Positions 61,517 through 64,000 of a stretch of 64,000 bases of DNA are shown piece after piece. Below the pieces are notes generated by a model. It made no database searches, was not told where the DNA came from, and saw nothing but the letters and a program-made list of their open reading frames with translations. Made by a program: the position numbers and the translations under genes. Source of the DNA: Chitinophaga agri (GTDB lineage Bacteria > Bacteroidota > Bacteroidia > Chitinophagales > Chitinophagaceae); assembly GCF_010093065.1 (NCBI RefSeq), contig NZ_CP048113.1, forward strand, positions 3,224,001 to 3,288,000, written 5' to 3'. Every line of letters starts with the position of its first letter. The first letter of the stretch is position 1.

Positions 61517-64000
61517 ATGGAACTACGCGAGACCTGCAAGGCCTTTCCGAAGGAAGGCTGCTTGCATAGAAAATTATTGTTGGTTATGAAATTAACGACC
61601 ATTCTGACCCTGGTATTCTCATTAAACCTGAGCGCCAGATCTTATTCCCAATCAGTCACGATTACAGGTAAGCACCTCAATCTGTACGACATCTTCAACA
61701 GCATTAGTAAACAGACCGGTTATGAGTTTGTATACGATGAGAAAATGCTACAGGGTACAGGCGCGATAGATATCAACTTAAAATCGGCCAGCATTTCAGA
61801 AGTACTGGATAAGTGTCTGAAAAACAAGCCGCTCTCCTACACTATCACCGACAAGATCATTGTGATCCGTCCCAGCGCTATCAAAAAAGACAATACAACA
61901 GCTGCTGTACAACCTGCTGTTGCCGTTGAAGGTACTGTGGTGGATGGTGCCGGTCAGCCTCTTCCTAATGTGGCGATCCAGGTAAAAGGTACTACCCGCG
62001 GTGTACTGACCGACGAAAAAGGTCACTTCTCTATCAATGTTGAAAGCACCGACGTACTGGTGTTCAACTTTGTAGGTTATGATAAAAAGGAAATTCCTGT
62101 AGGCAGCCAGACTAACATCCAGGTGGTATTACAGGAGACTAACAAACAACTGAACACTGTTGTTGTGACGGCGTTAGGTATTAAGAGATCTGAGAAGTCC
62201 ATCACCTATTCTGCACAGCAGGTAAGTGGCGTGGAACTGACCAAAGCAAAAGATCCGAACCTGATGAATACCCTGAATGGTAAAGTAGCTGGTCTGACCA
62301 TCTCTTCCAGTGCTTCCGGTGTCGGCGGTTCTGCCAAGGTGATCCTGCGTGGTAACAAATCTGGTCTGGGTAACAACCAGGCATTATATGTGATCGACGG
62401 TATTCCTATCAATAACTCTGTCACCAATCAGCCTAACTCTGCTTACGGTGGTAGCGGCTCTTACGATGGTGGCGACCCGATATCCAACCTGAACCCGGAT
62501 GATATCGAAAGTATCTCCGTACTGAAAGGTGCTTCTGCTGCCGCACTGTATGGTAGCCAGGGTGCAAATGGCGTGGTGCTGATAACGACTAAAAGCGGAA
62601 AGGCAGGTCGTACTGTTATCAGCTTCTCTTCCAGCAATACCCTGAACACCCTCGCTTACAAACCTAAGTTCCAGAATAACTACGGCGCATCCAGCTCTAC
62701 GCAGAGCTGGGGCGATAAAATAGCAAGCGGCGAACAGGATAACCTGTCTTCTTTCTTCCAGCATGGTTATAACACAACCAACTCCCTGAGTCTCGCAGGT
62801 GGTACAGACAAAATGCAGACTTACTTCTCTTACGCGAATACAGCTGCGAGAGGTATTGAGCCTAAGAATAAACTGTCCCGTAATAACATCAGCTTCAAGG
62901 AAACAGGTAAATTCCTGAATGACAAACTGACCGCTGAAGCAGATGTGAACTACATCACCCAGACAATTGACAACACACCACTGAGCGGCTTTTATTTCAA
63001 TCCGCTGACGGGTCTGTACCTGTTCCCTCGTGGTAACAACCTGCAGCAGTACAAAGACAACTTCGAAGTGATGAATCCGGCGAGAAGGCTGATGACGCAG
63101 AACTGGTTAAACAATGAAGACGTACAGCAGAACCCCTGGTGGATCGCTAACCGCAACCCGAACACCCTTGACCGTAACCGCTTACTGCTGAATGCAAGTC
63201 TGAAGTATGAAGTGAACAAATGGCTGAATATCCAGGCGCGTGGTAACATCGACAGGATCAATGATGTGTTTGAACAGAAAATATATGCTGGTACCATCGC
63301 ACAGCTGGCTACCAGGAACGGTGGTTATGTATACAGTAACACCACTACCACCCAGAAGTACGGCGACGTATTAGCCAACTTCGACATTCCTGTAAATAAA
63401 GACATCCGCATCACCGGTGTGGTGGGGGGTAGCCTCAGGGACGTTGTCACAAAGGGTAATAAATTCAATAATGGTCAGGATAGTCTGAATATCGCAAACC
63501 TGTTCATGATCCAGAACTTCTCTGCGATCAACCCACTGAACTCCGGTTCCTTACAGGAGAACCACAGCCAGGTACAATCAGTATTCGGTAGTGCTAACAT
63601 CGCCTTCAGAGACTGGGTATACCTGGACCTGACAGCGAGAAATGACTGGGCTTCTAACCTGGCATTTACACCAAGTGGTTCTTACTTCTATCCTTCTGCT
63701 GGTCTGAACGTAATTCTGAGCTCCGTTGCGAAACTGCCTGAGTTCATCAGCTTTGCAAAAGTACGTGGTTCCTTTGCGCAGGTAGGTAACTCTCCGCTGC
63801 CTTATCAGTCTAATCCGGCACAGTATACCTTCAACGTAGGTGGTACTTTCAAGATCAACACGGCAGCTCCATTCACTGATCTGAAACCAGAGAAAACAAA
63901 CTCCATAGAGATCGGTACGGAATGGCGTTTCTTCGATAACAGACTGAGTGCAGACGTTACTTACTATAAGACCAATACAAAGAATCAGACATTACAGATC
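61517..64000 (+). CDS. SusC/RagA family TonB-linked outer membrane protein with STN domain, partial (3' end off window)
   Basis: The frame is open from ATG 61517 to the right edge (828 codons, no stop). A second start, MKLTTILTL at 61586, is possible and would place the signal peptide at the N-terminus. The STN (secretin/TonB short N-terminal) domain spans about residues 52-120 (YDIFNSISKQTGYEFVYDEKML, INLKSASISEVLDKCL). A carboxypeptidase-regulatory-like domain (~135-215) and a plug (GKVAGLTISS, VILRGNKSGL, ALYVIDGIPINN, SVLKGASAAALYGSQGANGVV) follow, then barrel strands. The STN domain signals ligand to FecR, so this receptor induces its own sigma-dependent expression. A SusD partner is expected just beyond the window. 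Confidence 0.93.
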   Translation, partial: MELRETCKAFPKEGCLHRKLLLVMKLTTILTLVFSLNLSARSYSQSVTITGKHLNLYDIFNSISKQTGYEFVYDEKMLQGTGAIDINLKSASISEVLDKCLKNKPLSYTITDKIIVIRPSAIKKDNTTAAVQPAVAVEGTVVDGAGQPLPNVAIQVKGTTRGVLTDEKGHFSINVESTDVLVFNFVGYDKKEIPVGSQTNIQVVLQETNKQLNTVVVTALGIKRSEKSITYSAQQVSGVELTKAKDPNLMNTLNGKVAGLTISSSASGVGGSAKVILRGNKSGLGNNQALYVIDGIPINNSVTNQPNSAYGGSGSYDGGDPISNLNPDDIESISVLKGASAAALYGSQGANGVVLITTKSGKAGRTVISFSSSNTLNTLAYKPKFQNNYGASSSTQSWGDKIASGEQDNLSSFFQHGYNTTNSLSLAGGTDKMQTYFSYANTAARGIEPKNKLSRNNISFKETGKFLNDKLTAEADVNYITQTIDNTPLSGFYFNPLTGLYLFPRGNNLQQYKDNFEVMNPARRLMTQNWLNNEDVQQNPWWIANRNPNTLDRNRLLLNASLKYEVNKWLNIQARGNIDRINDVFEQKIYAGTIAQLATRNGGYVYSNTTTTQKYGDVLANFDIPVNKDIRITGVVGGSLRDVVTKGNKFNNGQDSLNIANLFMIQNFSAINPLNSGSLQENHSQVQSVFGSANIAFRDWVYLDLTARNDWASNLAFTPSGSYFYPSAGLNVILSSVAKLPEFISFAKVRGSFAQVGNSPLPYQSNPAQYTFNVGGTFKINTAAPFTDLKPEKTNSIEIGTEWRFFDNRLSADVTYYKTNTKNQTLQI

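Noticed and set aside
1..64000. CRISPR array or complete insertion sequence
   Set aside because: No regularly spaced repeat array with unique spacers and no intact transposase was seen; the helically spaced AGCGAC hexamers are too short and lack spacers.

Overview
The window looks like a chromosomal segment of a Bacteroidota bacterium, most likely Chitinophaga or a close relative. Evidence: two SusC/RagA-type TonB-linked porins (one with a SusD partner, one behind an ECF sigma/FecR pair), type IX secretion sorting domains of both kinds (a gliding-motility C-terminal domain at 5295 and a Por-type tail at 20748), Bacteroidota-type promoters (TTTG, about 20 nt, then a box resembling TAnnTTTG), weak Shine-Dalgarno signals, and secreted glycan-active enzymes (GH84, GH43, a GH74-like protein).

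Layout. 1-2018 (minus): two adjacent genes that both carry a 2OG-Fe(II) oxygenase facial triad; the first runs off the left edge. 2317-7822: a 992-residue T9SS surface protein, an Omp85/BamA-like barrel and a LOG-family phosphoribohydrolase. 8081-15300: an AT-rich accessory stretch with tRNA-Asp, tRNA-Ser, two tandem copies of a lipoprotein fused to a plant-type [2Fe-2S] ferredoxin, a Cys-rich partner lipoprotein with a truncated pseudo-copy, small orphan genes, an RRM protein, and remnants of a sigma/FecR pair. 15301-20748: a 1,815-residue modular secreted protein. 20837-31564: mostly soluble enzymes with regulators (DUF3253, HxlR with an old-yellow-enzyme homologue, GH84, epoxide hydrolase, beta-propeller, SDR, TetR, AraC, aldo/keto reductase). 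31618-40642: acyltransferase-3/SGNH, TPR, a J-domain/deaminase/macrodomain series, a Crp-like regulator and an MDR oxidoreductase, PNPOx-like protein. 40902-47371: siderophore-type TonB receptor, PI-PLC-like protein, SRPBCC, small lipoproteins, HPP membrane protein. 47454-56909 (minus): operon SusC-SusD-(hairpin)-FG-GAP/ASPIC protein-vanadium haloperoxidase. 57854-64000: GH43 enzyme divergent from ECF sigma - FecR - STN-containing SusC (cut by the right edge).

How the genes work together: the two SusC loci are nutrient or ligand uptake systems of the outer membrane, the right-hand one under transenvelope sigma/anti-sigma control. Several regulators have convincing palindromes next to their own and neighbouring promoters (HxlR, TetR, Crp-like). 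The least explained system is the surface or periplasmic ferredoxin-lipoprotein cassette at 9.3-12.5 kb: a photosynthetic-type ferredoxin module attached to an unknown lipoprotein domain, recently tandem-duplicated together with the beginning of its Cys-rich neighbour. All assignments are from reading sequence and translations; no database searches were possible.
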